Positions 1-22,204 of a DNA stretch of 64,000 bases are shown piece by piece (within the stretch, counting starts at the first letter, position 1; each line of letters opens with the position of its first letter). Position numbers and translations under genes: made by a program. Below the pieces are notes generated by a model, which searched no databases, was not told the DNA's origin, and worked only from the letters and a program-made list of their open reading frames with translations. Source of the DNA: Sipunculus nudus (taxonomy: Eukaryota; Annelida; Sipuncula; Golfingiida; Sipunculidae); NCBI GenBank assembly GCA_026874595.1, contig CM049308.1, positions 35,086,027 through 35,150,026 of the forward strand, in the 5' to 3' direction.

Positions 1-101
1 GGACTTGGCGTTCGGAAAAGCTCGTATAGTCTCTTACACAGACACACGGTGGCGCTCCGCAACGCGCCTGTGGCAGAGGCTACGTATACAATTGGTTATC
101 T

Positions 102-261
102 GGGGCCTGTTGCAATAACATTTTACTGGACTTAAGCCCAGTTGGGGGCCTAAATACCATGGTTACAATTGTGACGTCATAATGGTTACCATGGTGACAC
201 ACAGATGATTCTGGGCTTAAGTCACCTACATGACTTAAGTCACCTTATTGCAACACACCCC
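102..261. mobile_element. Small MITE-like inverted-repeat element
   Basis: The left end reads GGGGCCTGTTGCAATAA and the right end is TTATTGCAACACACCCC, giving imperfect terminal inverted repeats. ACTTAAG-containing segments repeat inside in both orientations. The size is about 160 bp with no coding capacity. No clear target-site duplication was found, so the superfamily is open. Confidence 0.55.
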
Positions 262-345
262 AGGCCTCTTCCTAAGGCTGGTTCCCTTCGCTCTTTCTGG
301 TCCTTGGTGCCAGTCTGAATATATATCTGAGGGCAGTTTGTGTAA

Positions 346-818
346 AAGGGGCCCAATCACCTATAAGTTATGTTGAGTTAAAACGAAAAATAGCTTCTTC
401 CCTTTAAATTAAATCTGTACCTGCCAAAATATTGCCTTGAAACCGTATGCTTCCTCCTGTAAACGAGTTTTAAAAACAGTGGACTGGGCGCGATCGCAGG
501 TGTCAACATAAACACAGTGCGTGGGGCGCGGAGCCACAACACGTGTCAATCATGCCGAGATGCCCTGACTAACTTGCCGATGAAATAACTGAAACACCGC
601 GTGTTGTCTCCCTTAATCGGAACTCTTGTCAGGCGTCCTTGTAATGGTAAACAGACACACGTAGACTGTGTTTACCAACAAGCGGAGCCCTAACAAGGTG
701 TTAAACGTCGTATGCGAGGAAATGAGACTAGCTGTGTGCTGGGATGGTTCTGATGGGAAACTTTTGTATAAAGCAACACAGAACTGATAGGCATAATATT
801 GCTCCTGATTATGTCCCT
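346..818 (+). mobile_element. TTAA-type non-autonomous DNA transposon, copy A
   Basis: This copy is clearly similar along its whole length to 18539-19037 and to the reverse complement of 59364-59842. All three copies start AAGG and end in a TCCCT-like sequence, so the ends are short inverted repeats. The flanks here are GTAA and TTGA, which read as decayed TTAA target sites because copy C has TTAA on both sides. The interior contains GCGCGATCGCAGGTGTCAAC and a GTAAACAGAC / GTGTTTAC segment. There is no protein; open frames across it (for example 613-924 on the minus strand) are chance. TTAA targeting is known for piggyBac and Kolobok; which applies is not resolved. Confidence 0.7.
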
Positions 819-1914
819 TTGAACTATTTACATAAACATAAACAACAGCGTAATGGAACAGAGAGAGAACTTCGCGCAACTTCCTTCCGCAATGTTTATT
901 GTGTGTTTGTGGGGGGGGGGGCATGGACTTCGAATAATAATATCATCATCATCATCATCATCATGAAAAAATGTTATCTGTGATGGATCTATAGAACCCA
1001 ATTCCACGAGAAGGACAAGTATTTTCAGGATATATCCACTATCTTTAAGGTGTATATATATCGGGCCGAAAGAATTGAGCGTGCAGTGTCCACCTCGTGC
1101 AATATGGATTTTTTTCTTTACAAATATCTTTCAAAATAAAAATAATACTGAAGCAACTTGGGTATAATAAAAGGAATATCTCGCTTCAGAAACTAACCAG
1201 AAGTAAACCTTTGCCCTAAAGTATCTAATCTGTAAAAATATTTTTGTTTTAATTTGAGCATTTTATAATCGCTTGACGATTATATAGGCCTAGCTTGGCG
1301 CCAAAATGACGTGGCTACTTGGACGGATCATGTCAGTGACTTTATTCTATCGTTTTACGCAGTTTGGATTTTTCAGATTTATGATGAAAGGCTTCAAATA
1401 TTGTTCGGAAAGTTGCTGTGCAAATCAATCTTGGTCATGATTTATCCATTACCTATATCATATTACTTCAGCGCCATTCACAATGCTCCCTACTTTTTCT
1501 TCGATTTATTTTTTTGTCACGGAATTTCAATTGTTCTGATTTCTCAAGAATAACTCTCTATGCGTTATAAATAAAAATACTCGTCAGCTACAGTGTTTTA
1601 TTCTGCCGATATTTTTTAATTGAATTGTTAACACTATCCATCAGTATCGTTTCCTCATCACTCATGCTTCCGTAGCCCTGCCTGGGCTTTAGTATTTGCG
1701 TATAATAAAATGCTTAAAATAAAACGTGATTCCATGTACCGATAAACTTAACTCAGTGCAAGCTCTTATCACGGAAAGACCACTGCTGACGTCACTGGAA
1801 AATACCTTAGTTCAGCGAGGCGTTGATGTGTGGCGCTGACCGTCCGGGAACCGGCCAAGATTACATGAAATTAAGAGGGTCAGACAGTGAAAAATTAGTT
1901 ATATGAGTTGCCGC

Positions 1915-1924
1915 AAGATGGCGG
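1915..1924 (+). promoter_or_regulatory. YY1-like motif at a possible start codon
   Basis: AAGATGGCGG matches the YY1 consensus as it occurs over start codons in animal promoters. The embedded ATG opens a short frame of 13 codons, then GTTTGA. It may mark a TSS or first exon of an unseen gene, or be chance. Confidence 0.2.
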
Positions 1925-2674
1925 TACCGATACTAAGTGCGATACAACGCGGGAACGTTTGATTTCTCTGTCAGAAGCAACAATTAAGTCATAATTATTT
2001 TATGGACTGGGCCAGTCTAATGCTTCCGTTTGTGTTTAAAAGAAGACTTATAACTCGATCATTAGCCAGGCGTTCGCTTATATATAAATAGGACGGATTA
2101 CGTACTACTAATTACAAAATTATGTAAATTGAATACTGCTAATTGTCTACAGGGGAAGGATTCGCAAAATGGCGGGAAACAATATCAAATAAAGTTCGAA
2201 TGATAATCTTACATATATAAAAACTGTTTCAACTGGACGCAGAAGCAGAAAGGTATATAGAAGTTCGAGAGTTGAAAGGGATGGGCCGATGGGTAAGGAA
2301 TTAACCCCCCCCCCCACCACACACACACACACCATCACACCATCTCTCCTACATATCAAGGCTTTGGGGAAAAGTTCTACGGATTCGCCGCTCCTATATT
2401 TCGTGGCTCATTTTTTTTATAAACGAAGACCAGGTTTATTGATGCATGGTGTTGCTAATTTGCCATCCCATTAATTCCCTAATTTAAAGAATTCTTAAGG
2501 GTATGGTAAATGGACTAAATTTTTAGTTGATTATATACACCATTTCAAGAAATGGAGCATATTGTCTCCTAGAGTCCATAGAACAATATGTGGCCTAATA
2601 TTGGTGATACTTAATTATATTTATTTCAGTAAGGAGGACTGCAGAATTTGCATGAACCAGTTGAGCCCGTTATA

Positions 2675-2678
<4 letters not shown>

Positions 2679-2750
<72 letters not shown>
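2679..2750. repeat. (TA)n microsatellite
   Basis: About 36 uninterrupted TA dinucleotides. Open frames through it encode only Tyr-Ile repeats and are artefacts. Confidence 0.97.
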
Positions 2751-2753
<3 letters not shown>

Positions 2754-3642
2754 CAAATGGGGATTATAGGGATTGGGATTATCCTGAAAATGTGCTAGTT
2801 GGTGGCGTCCCTGCATATACGATCAAACCAGTAAATATAGAGCAATTCGCAAATACTTCAGTTTATAGATGACGTAATTATTGTTTCAGAACTCATAAAT
2901 GGACCTTCAAAATAAAACTGTTAATTCTATTTTATATTAATATAATATATTATATTTAATATTATTCGCTTTAAAAAAACTGCTACTGTCTGATCAGTTT
3001 CTCTGCTGTGCTTGTAAGATGCACCGATGCTATGCACCGATGGGGAGATTAACACAAGAAGACGTGTATTCAGTAATATTTTCTGCCAAACACACACATA
3101 CATTAACATATATATATATTTTAAATTAATATATATGTAAATAATATTTTTTGTTTATATATGTATAAATATAGTAATGTTATAGTTATTTCTGTAATGT
3201 CCGGCAGACAGTTAATTGTGCTATCAGCGTAAAATAGTAACATATCTTGAGATATAAAGGATACAAGTACAATGGTAATTTAAAAATTCATGGTAAATTA
3301 TTTGAAATCCGTCGGGCCCGGAGTCTGATGCTGCATTGCCGGAAAGTAGCGCCCTCTGTGGGCAATGATGGTTAATATTTACAATATTAAAGTGATATAG
3401 AAATAGAAAATCATCATTAAATGTTTCTTTGGATCTGCAAAGGAACAAAATCTATTATTGTGTAGAGGGGAAGATGAGCTATATGAAACTGTATTAAGAG
3501 TATTCTTTTCAAAACCTTCATAACCACCACCCGTGTCAGAGCGACATATTTAGAGTAACTACGGTAGTCCTTTTTCGCACATTCACCTTATGAATATTGA
3601 TTGCCAGAAACCCGTTTGCAGTTGTTAGTACGAGCGACAGCC

Positions 3643-14316
<10,674 letters not shown>

Positions 14317-14520
14317 AGACATCTTTTCAGGGAAGCAGACAATATGGCTGGATTTTTACTACATAATACTGAGATGTCATACATAACCCGTTTGTCTGTA
14401 TTAGCCAGGAATTGTATTTGTTCATTTTGCTCAGTTTTACAGAGACACAGCACAGGAACACAACGGATATCTGCATTTTTGTTGGCTTACTATTAACAAA
14501 GAATACAATCCGTAATGTAT

Positions 14521-14526
14521 AATAAA
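14521..14526 (+). terminator. PSMC1 poly(A) signal, proximal
   Basis: AATAAA about 205 bp after the PSMC1 stop codon. A second AATAAA lies at 14584-14589, followed by GT-rich sequence, so either could be used. Confidence 0.65.
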
Positions 14527-14583
14527 GACATGCAAAAAGGTCCAACAAATGGACTAACTCTAGACAAAGTTCTGTATACATGG

Positions 14584-14589
14584 AATAAA
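14584..14589 (+). terminator. PSMC1 poly(A) signal, distal
   Basis: AATAAA followed within 30 bp by a TTTTTGTCTG / TTTGTTG downstream element. Confidence 0.55.
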
Positions 14590-14611
14590 ACGTTTTTGTC
14601 TGTATCAATTT

Positions 14612-17600
14612 GTTGTACTGCCTCTACTACCGAATTACCCCTCTTTCCCAAGATCTTGGTGTGAGTGAACAAAGCTTTTGGCCGTATTTATTCCCTCAAT
14701 ACTTGAACCTCCTGTCACTCCCGTCAGGGAGACATGCTTCTAAGGCATTCCATCAATATTGTGTGTTTGTGTTGGGTACCAGATGGGGTTGTGTTATATT
14801 CATGCATTATTCACATTTAATTTCCTCATGAAAAAGCGGGTCCTCAGTGGTGAGGCATTATGTGCCAAAATATAATCATTCAGCCCCAAGTTATATAAAA
14901 AAATTCTGAATTATCAACAATGAAATTACTACTAACTGCTTTTGAAGAGAACATGAAGTGTCCATTTGACGTGATTCGAACAAGGTATTCCAAAGTGTTA
15001 TGTGACATAACTGCTGTGTGCATCCCCTCATCTTTAGGTAATTGGGTCTTTGCATGAAAGTTTAGCGTAATCAGTTTATAAGTTGTATTTTTATATCCAG
15101 TTTTTATGAATTTAGAGTATACGCAAGCTTAATTGTTTGTCGTAGCTGCCATGCAATTAAAATGGCATATCTAGGTAATGTGCTATTAACTTGATCAAGT
15201 GTGCAAAAAATAAGAAGCAGGCCTTCAGACACATCAAACATCCTGGCCAGGATATCAAACTGAAAGTCTTGTCAGCAGTAGAACCTTGTCTTTATGATAC
15301 ATTTTGCAATTCAACTCCCTGTACTATCAATTGCATAGTTTTTGCATGTTATTGTTGCATCAGTTAAGGGTACACTGGGCCAAACCAACTTTGCAGTACG
15401 TTTAAATGACATTACAGCGGAACAACCTGACTGACTATGAATAAATGAAGCTGAGTCAAATTCATCACACTAATGGGGGTTACTGCATGTAACCAAATTT
15501 GATCGTCCCGACGCTGGCAGGGCACTTGGCACAAACAAGCTATTTATACTCGCAATAGCCTGTTATCCTACGTTTAATGAGATTATACATCTCCAGGAAG
15601 TCCTTCTGAAATACAGAGAGCATTGTGGCACATAGCCAGAACAGTATATATGCCATTCCTCATACAACCAGATTTTCTAGTTTTATGGGAATTTAGGCTT
15701 GCTTAAAAATTAACAGATTTATCACTAAGGCCATTATAAAAAGTACAAAGCTGGAGTAAATGTGTTCCAAAACCAAAGCTTGGTGAAACTGTTTTTGTTC
15801 TGCCACTTGCTTATGAAAATATGGGAACAGTACAACCAAAATATGAATCGACTGACATCTTTTAAATCAGGGTTCACAGCCATCCGGGAAACCTTGAAAA
15901 TGAGATCCCCCCCCCGAAAAAAAGTAAGAAATCAGGGAAAACTTGGGGGAATTTCATTGGCCTTATAGGAGAAATTGGTCATTATGTTCTATTGTGTTTT
16001 ATGTTCAGTGTACCCAATGAACGCCGGGCTATGACTGGGTTTTAGCATGAAAAATATTCAATGAAATTAAAAATTTATTATGGAACACTGGAATAATCAG
16101 GGAGTTTTGTTTTCATTTTAGAAATAGTTCAGTAATATTTTAGAATTTTATCATGACAAACGTGAGGAATAATCATTGAGTTTTGGGTTCATCAAATGCT
16201 AGGAACCCTTTACAACTTGTTTGTAAATGAAATTTAAAAAAAGGGAACTACTGGTGTAAATTGGCCTTGTTTGTAGGGACCGTCTGTAAAAGGTAAAGGA
16301 AGCCATATAATCAGAATCATATGTTATTTGTTACACGCATCACGTATTCAAGATTACATTCATGGGACTAGGAATTAGCTGGGGGTTATAATTTGTAATC
16401 AATTTATCAGAGTGAAGGTCTGAGCTTTTGTTGAGATTGATTTTTGCAAGAGTGCTACCACTGAATGGTGCGTTCTGTCGCACATTTTCTCAAGTACATG
16501 TGGCTCATTTACCATTTGACTGCGTGCTTGTTCTCGGGGGAAAACTTTAGAAGAAATGTAGGGAGAAGATTAGGGGAATTAATTAAAATTACGTTAAATC
16601 ATCGATCTCCCTTAACCGTCTTGCACCGTAAACAGAAAAGGGCTAGCAAATCATGGATCCCGGAACGACTGTGTCATCCTCGAAGGTTCATCATTCGGCT
16701 CCATAAAGATCAGCGCTGTCAAGTAGGATATAACAAGTGTGTCTCTGGAGTCTTTGTCCGTTGTCAGCAATGCCAGGTAAACACAGGGGTGCATCCTTAC
16801 GGCACCACCAATCACCATCTTCTTCAGCAAGATGTTCAGGCAGGACAGAGACCCGCATAGTATGGCAAGAGAGCTGAGACTGACCGGAGAAAATGTGTCT
16901 GGCAGGGTTGCGGAATCCACAACGGTGATACCTATGGTAAAGAGCGAATCGGAATAAAGCGTCTTGGGACGAGACAAGTTCAGCCCACAAGATAAAATCT
17001 GAATTTATGGAAAATACGCATATAGTGTATATATAAATTTATTTTAAGTGACCAATGGGTCACACCCCTCATGTGCAACTAATGAACCTAAATTGCACAT
17101 TCTGTGATACAAACATCGAACACGTTTGATCTCTTAAAGGAAAAGGAAACAAAACGTGACCATGACATTTGCCGAGTATTTTAACAAACATCTCGTTTTT
17201 GTATCCACCACTTAATACTGATGGGAAAATTGGGATTAGTTAAAGTATGTCCAAAAGGACGTGACTGATCAATTTGATTATTTAACTCGTTACATTCATG
17301 GTAATGGGGGTGTAGCCTGTAGTGAACACAACATTATATTCTCCTTATGTTATCCAGCTCTCTTTCCATATGGGCGTTTCAAGAAAAAGAGTATACGTGG
17401 ATGGTGCCACCTAACCTGTCCTGTGTAATAATATAAGTACGATTATGGGCTATAGAGGCAGCCATTCTGTGGAAATTTTGGCGTTAGTTGCGGAAAAAGG
17501 CCGAAGCTAACGGTGATATATTGGCAAATTCTCAGATTTCCATGAAGAAACGTTTATTCCAATTCTTGTTTGGTTACAGACAGACAGAAATACTATGAAT

Positions 17601-17672
17601 AAACACACTACATTTCAAAGCTATCCATGCAGCCATAAAACAACAAAGAATTGACACTTGTGAACGCATGTA

Positions 17673-17747
<75 letters not shown>

Positions 17748-18538
17748 CTAAAAAATAAATAGGTGTCCTGAAGTTTCAAGCTTTTATTCGACCGTCCTGG
17801 ATAAATCCTTGCTGTACCCCCCCCCCCCCCCCCCCCTTTCACCTTTCGGATTAAAAAACTATACATTAGTGAACACTGACAAAACCTTTTAATATTCTTC
17901 CCAAATTTGAAAGGATATTATGGGGCCCGTTCTCAGGTACAAACTGTATATGGATACAAAAAATTGAACGAGGCTACCATATTTTTTTAAATGTTTCATG
18001 AGGTCCTACCCTCCTAGGTTAATAACTACCGGTCCGGGCCAAGTAAGACCCTTTTGATACAAATCATAAATGTAAACCAACATAAAAATTGAATGAGTGG
18101 TCCGCGTTTTCAATTATTTTTTTGTTCCACAGGAAACCCCTCCGGATTGAAAACTATGTAAGCTAACACGAAAATAGACGAGTCTTCCGTCAACTTTTTT
18201 AAACCTTTCCTTTTTAAAGGGAAATTCTTGGCTGACCTTGGCCCAACTTCGGCCCTCAGGGCCCTGGTACGATGTACCGGCTGATGTACCAACGTGGCAA
18301 GCTATCTGGTACTGAACTTAATCTTTTTGTTCATTTAAATTGAAAAGTACAATATGACAATATTAACCTTTTTTTCAATTTTGAAATTACCAATAAAATA
18401 TGTCGACGTATATGGAACATCACGCAATATTGAAAGCCATATGATATGATTAACATAATACAGACATATGATGAACATAAATTTCTGCTAGTGTTGCTCA
18501 GTGTCTAGGCACGTGCAAGTTCACTGAGATTTGGTTAA
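14612..18538. other. Intergenic region between PSMC1 and FBXO48-like, left part
   Basis: No gene could be supported. 16465-16990 is unusually open on both strands and richer in CpG than its surroundings; see findings. It also contains a C9 run near 15910, a (TA)n array at 17680-17745, a poly-C tract near 17818-17836, and loosely repeated 'taagctaacacgaaaatagacgag'-type units at 17930-18250. Confidence 0.5.
17680..17745. repeat. (AT)n microsatellite
   Basis: About 33 AT dinucleotides, followed 70 bp later by a poly-C tract of about 19 bases. Confidence 0.97.
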
Positions 18539-19037
18539 AAGGGGCCCAATCACCTATAAAGCATGTTGAGTTAACACGAAAATAGCTTCTTCCCTTTAAA
18601 ATAAATCTGTACCTGGCGAAATATTGCCTTGAAACCGTTTGCTTACTCCTGTAAACTAGTGTTAAAAACAGTGAACCGGGCGCGATCGCAGGTGTCAACA
18701 TAAACACAGTGCATAGATCCGTGTTCTACGCGGAGCCACAACACGTGCCAATCAGGAGATGCCCTGACTGACCTGGCTCAAAAACTGTAATACATGTTGC
18801 CGCCGGCTGAAACACCGCGTGTTGAACCTCTTAATCGGACCTCCGGTCACGCGGCCTTGTTATGGTATAAACAGACTGTGTTTACCAACACGCAGGACTA
18901 AAGCAAGGTGTTAAACAGTCGTATGGGAGGAAATGAGACTGTGTGCTGAAATGGTTTCGCTTGGAAACTTTTGTATAAAACAAAACTGAACTGATAGTGT
19001 GAAAGAATAGGAATAGTATTGCTCCTGACTATGTCGC
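18539..19037 (+). mobile_element. TTAA-type non-autonomous DNA transposon, copy B
   Basis: Direct repeat of 346-818, about 18.2 kb away. The left flank is TTAA (18535-18538) and the right flank is TTGA. It shares the CTTCTTCCCTTTAAAATAAA block, the GCGCGATCGCAGGTGTCAAC block and the GGAAACTTTTGTATAAA block with copy A, with scattered indels, so both copies are old. Confidence 0.75.
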
Positions 19038-19341
19038 TTGAAATTTTCTGCCTCCTATCACAAGTTTTTATTAATCAAGTTATGATTACAGTTTAGTAGT
19101 TAATTATGTTACAGAATTACCTCTTTTGGGGTGAACTTGAATACACTTTAGTCATATATGTGTTTCCACTTTAAATCGATTTAACTTAACTAAATCATAC
19201 ATACTTACTTTATATATAGTAATTCATAAATTATTCAACTAAAAATATTTATAACAGGCCCACTCGCATTCTTCTGTAATTGTATACAAGCAACTTGTGC
19301 ATAATACCTGGTTAAATGAGTATAACCCGTATCTTCTATTT

Positions 19342-19342
19342 A

Positions 19343-19414
<72 letters not shown>
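19342..19414. repeat. (ATT)n microsatellite
   Basis: About 24 uninterrupted ATT trinucleotides. Confidence 0.97.
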
Positions 19415-21384
19415 GTTAAAACACTAATATTGGAAAGCATGCATTGATTTCACCATCAATTTGAGCTTTTTATAAACCCGAACTATTCGCATTTGAATTA
19501 AATTATCTGTATCTTATCCCTGACTGTTTCCTTAAAACTCCAAAAGTTGCAGGATCTAGGTGACATGCACAGCACCAGGCAGGGTTAACCTGTTCCTCAT
19601 AGTTCTGCCTCCCTTCTTCACTCGCAACATTGTATGTCCATTGATGGAAGCGCGTGACCCGAGCGCCACCTGTCTTTGCGAGTATGTACCAGTCCACATT
19701 ATGACCCACTGGCAAGCAGGTACGAGTCCACATTGTGACCCCAGGTCAAATGGGCGTGACATCACAACAAAGCCACGCTGAACCTGTCACAACAAATAAT
19801 GGAGCGTGTGCTGTCAAGACCTTTAAACTGGGTTTAGATTTATATGACCAGTTAATACCGATGCCCAAAACTGACGATCTGGTATTTCATAATAGAATCC
19901 GGGCACAGTGTTGAAGCGGGTACGTATAACAAACGGATGAAAGTGAACTGGAAAGGAATATGGAAATGCGCAGCGTGCACCAGACATGCAGTGTCCATTG
20001 CCGCATATGGCGTGTGTGTTCAGGCAGTATGCAGCATCAGGGTGCCTTTCCACACATGCCTCTCCACACATTTTTGTCCGTGCAGGCCCCGCAAGCAGAT
20101 AGCCTCTTTCCATATGTGGGATCGTGTCAATGAGATTAACAATTTATGACGGGAAAGGCACGCACTAAAATATTAATTTTTTAAATTTTGTGTAATATTT
20201 TTTATCCAAAATTCATTTTAAACTCTTTGGAGGTAAGGTTTGAAGCAGATTAATGTCGTATCTCTTACGACAAGCTTGATGGTTATATCTTCTGTCACAC
20301 TGCCCAGATCAAGTAGGCTTCAGGCCCGCATCTCAGTGAAGACTCTTTATACAGTTCTTCACACCTATGGCCGCCATGTAGCCTCACAAGCTCTGTCTTT
20401 TCCAAAGACTGGCCATTTACGGAACCCTGCAAAAAATCCAATCATACTGGAGTTAAAAAGGCCCGCACATATGGAAAGGGATAATGATATAATACACTAG
20501 TTGGATTTTCTCTGTGCACTCCCTTGGCGGGGGCAAAAATGTATGGAAAGGCACCCTTCTGGCTGTTAATACTAGATGTAGCTGATGTATGCTCTTGCAT
20601 CCCTTAATCTAAAGGCAGGGTCCAGGTAAATCAATTGTCTGAGCAGTGTTGTAGTTGAGTTAGCACTATCTGAGTCTGAGCGCAAGGCCTAGTCCAAGCC
20701 ACTGAAGTCCACATCCTAGTCCTTGATGTTTCAGTCGAAGTCCACCTTCTTTGTCATGACATCTGAGTTCAAGTCTGATTCGCCGACCCTTAAGCCCAAG
20801 TTTAAGCTTAAGTCTCCAAAAGAAAGTCCAATTTAAGTTTGGACACAAGTCAAAGTCTGTACTCAAGTCCTCAGTGTGTAGCTAAGGTTTGTGTGCTTTG
20901 ATTTATACATAGGTCTACTCTGTAGACCCAAATTGTGGCTGTCTGTTCATGCTTTTTTACATATAATTAATGGAGGATTCAAACTAACATATGCATTTGC
21001 CTAGTTAATCCACCTTAGTCTTAGTCTGACACATTTACTTCTCACTGCTATCCAACTATGTTCTAGATGATCTTTAGTTGCACTGGAAAATGTGCTAAAG
21101 AGGAAATGAGACCCACACACATGATTTATCTACACAAGTATATGTAAAAATGAGCAAAAAAGACCAAGTGTGCCGAGAAAAACTTCTGTTCAAAAGAAGT
21201 CTTTAATGGAAATTTTTTTTTTAATATGATAAAAAGGAATTAATCATCATTGACAAATCTATTAAAAGATTAATTTGCATGGGCATTCCATTGAGGTTAA
21301 TCTTAATCGTAAATTAAAGTTTCATGCATTAAACAAAAAACAAATTACATTTTATATGTATTTTTTAGATGTCTTCACAGAAAG
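19415..21384. other. Intergenic region upstream of FBXO48-like
   Basis: A near-duplicate 'GTCCACATTRTGACCC' occurs twice at 19691-19742. GGGTGCCTTTCCACACAT near 20040 is matched in reverse complement near 20537, a possible inverted-repeat element of about 515 bp without a convincing TSD. 20660-20880 holds degenerate 'aagtcc/gagtc' repeats. A 5' UTR exon of the FBXO48-like gene should be here but was not found; a likely 3' splice site CTTCACAG ends at 21380. Confidence 0.4.
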
Positions 21385-22204
21385 ATGGCAGGATCAAACA
21401 CACATCTGTTTGATCTGCCTCTGGAGGTCCAGCTGCTGATATTGGAGAACTTGGATGTCGTCAGTCTCTGCTCATATGCTGCCACCTGTAGGTGGGCTAA
21501 CTCATCAGTTAATGATTGTGATATCTTGTGGAAAAAGATGGTAACCTGCTGTCCATCTAACAGTCTGGTCAACATGGATCGTGATTTGGGGTTCTCTTGG
21601 AAGGTAATCATTGTCTTATAAGTGTATTTGTAAACTAATTCACTGACCAAAATGCAGTGTTCTGCTTTATCACAGTTGTTCTGTTTATCCAATTTTTCAC
21701 AAACACACACACAAGGGGGTCAGGGGGTGGGGAGTAAGTAGGATGGAGAAAGAGAGAGAGAAAGACAAGGACAGACCGAGAGAGAGATAGAGAGAGGGAA
21801 AGAGACAGAGAAGGACAGACATGTACACAAGACATGTAATCTGAGATTCTGTTCCTGTCTGAAGAGATCATGATGGTAATGTAGTGCTTTGAATTTGTAG
21901 TTAAGTATGGCAGGTTCAATTAAGTGTACACATTTTAATAAATATACATGTATTTTTCATGAAATCATGAACACATGCTTCTTTCATTAAAGCAAAAGTT
22001 AATTTTATATGCATGACAAAATAAACTTGTTTCAAATGACAGGAAACCATGCGAAGAAACTATGGAGAGCCAGGCACCAAACGACAGTGGATGTCTGGCG
22101 AGTTCAGTAACATCAAATCCCAGGATGATTTGTCGGGTCAGAAGTTTTTTACCATGAGTGCTGAGAGCTGGGGCCAGATCCTGGAGGTTGAACTGTCTCG
22201 TTAA
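21385..22204 (+). CDS. FBXO48: FBXO48-like F-box protein, 2 coding exons
   Basis: Small F-box protein, expected to bind SKP1 and act as substrate receptor of an SCF ubiquitin ligase. Exons 21385-21603 and 22043-22204 join in phase 0 across a GT-AG intron to give 126 aa. Residues about 9-50 form the F-box (LPLEVQLLILENLDVVSLC, followed by CRWAN and ILWKKM). After the intron the short tail keeps WMSGEFSNI and the C-terminus WGQILEVELSR, which aligns with the C-terminus of vertebrate FBXO48 (human 155 aa). The shorter N-terminus is the main difference. The ATG follows a probable 3' splice site, so a non-coding first exon lies upstream. It converges with FIBP. The FBXO48 assignment rests on the conserved tail, since the F-box alone would not identify it. 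Confidence 0.85.
21735..21820 (+). repeat. GA-rich low-complexity tract
   Basis: Degenerate (GA)n purine run in the FBXO48-like intron. Confidence 0.8.

Larger units (their letters stand above)
819..3642. other. Region upstream of PSMC1, no confident gene
   Basis: It holds a G12 tract near 910, an (ATC)n run near 935-963, a (CA)n run near 2320, and a (TA)n array. No exon could be recognised. The 5' UTR and promoter of PSMC1 should lie in the last few hundred bases. The start codon context there is GACAGCCATGG, a good Kozak match, and no clear TATA box is seen. Confidence 0.5.

Noticed and set aside
613-983. Open frames of 79-103 codons
   Set aside because: They lie inside or next to TTAA-type transposon copy A, and the frames are not kept in copies B and C.
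2562-2872. Tyr-Ile repeat proteins, also at 17621-17866, 42803-42988 and 57323-57541
   Set aside because: These are (TA)n microsatellites read through. The short flanking peptides show no family and no supporting splice sites.
20039-20553. Transposon bounded by GGGTGCCTTTCCAYACAT inverted repeats
   Set aside because: The ends match only with an insertion and no target-site duplication was visible, so it is mentioned only in the regional note.
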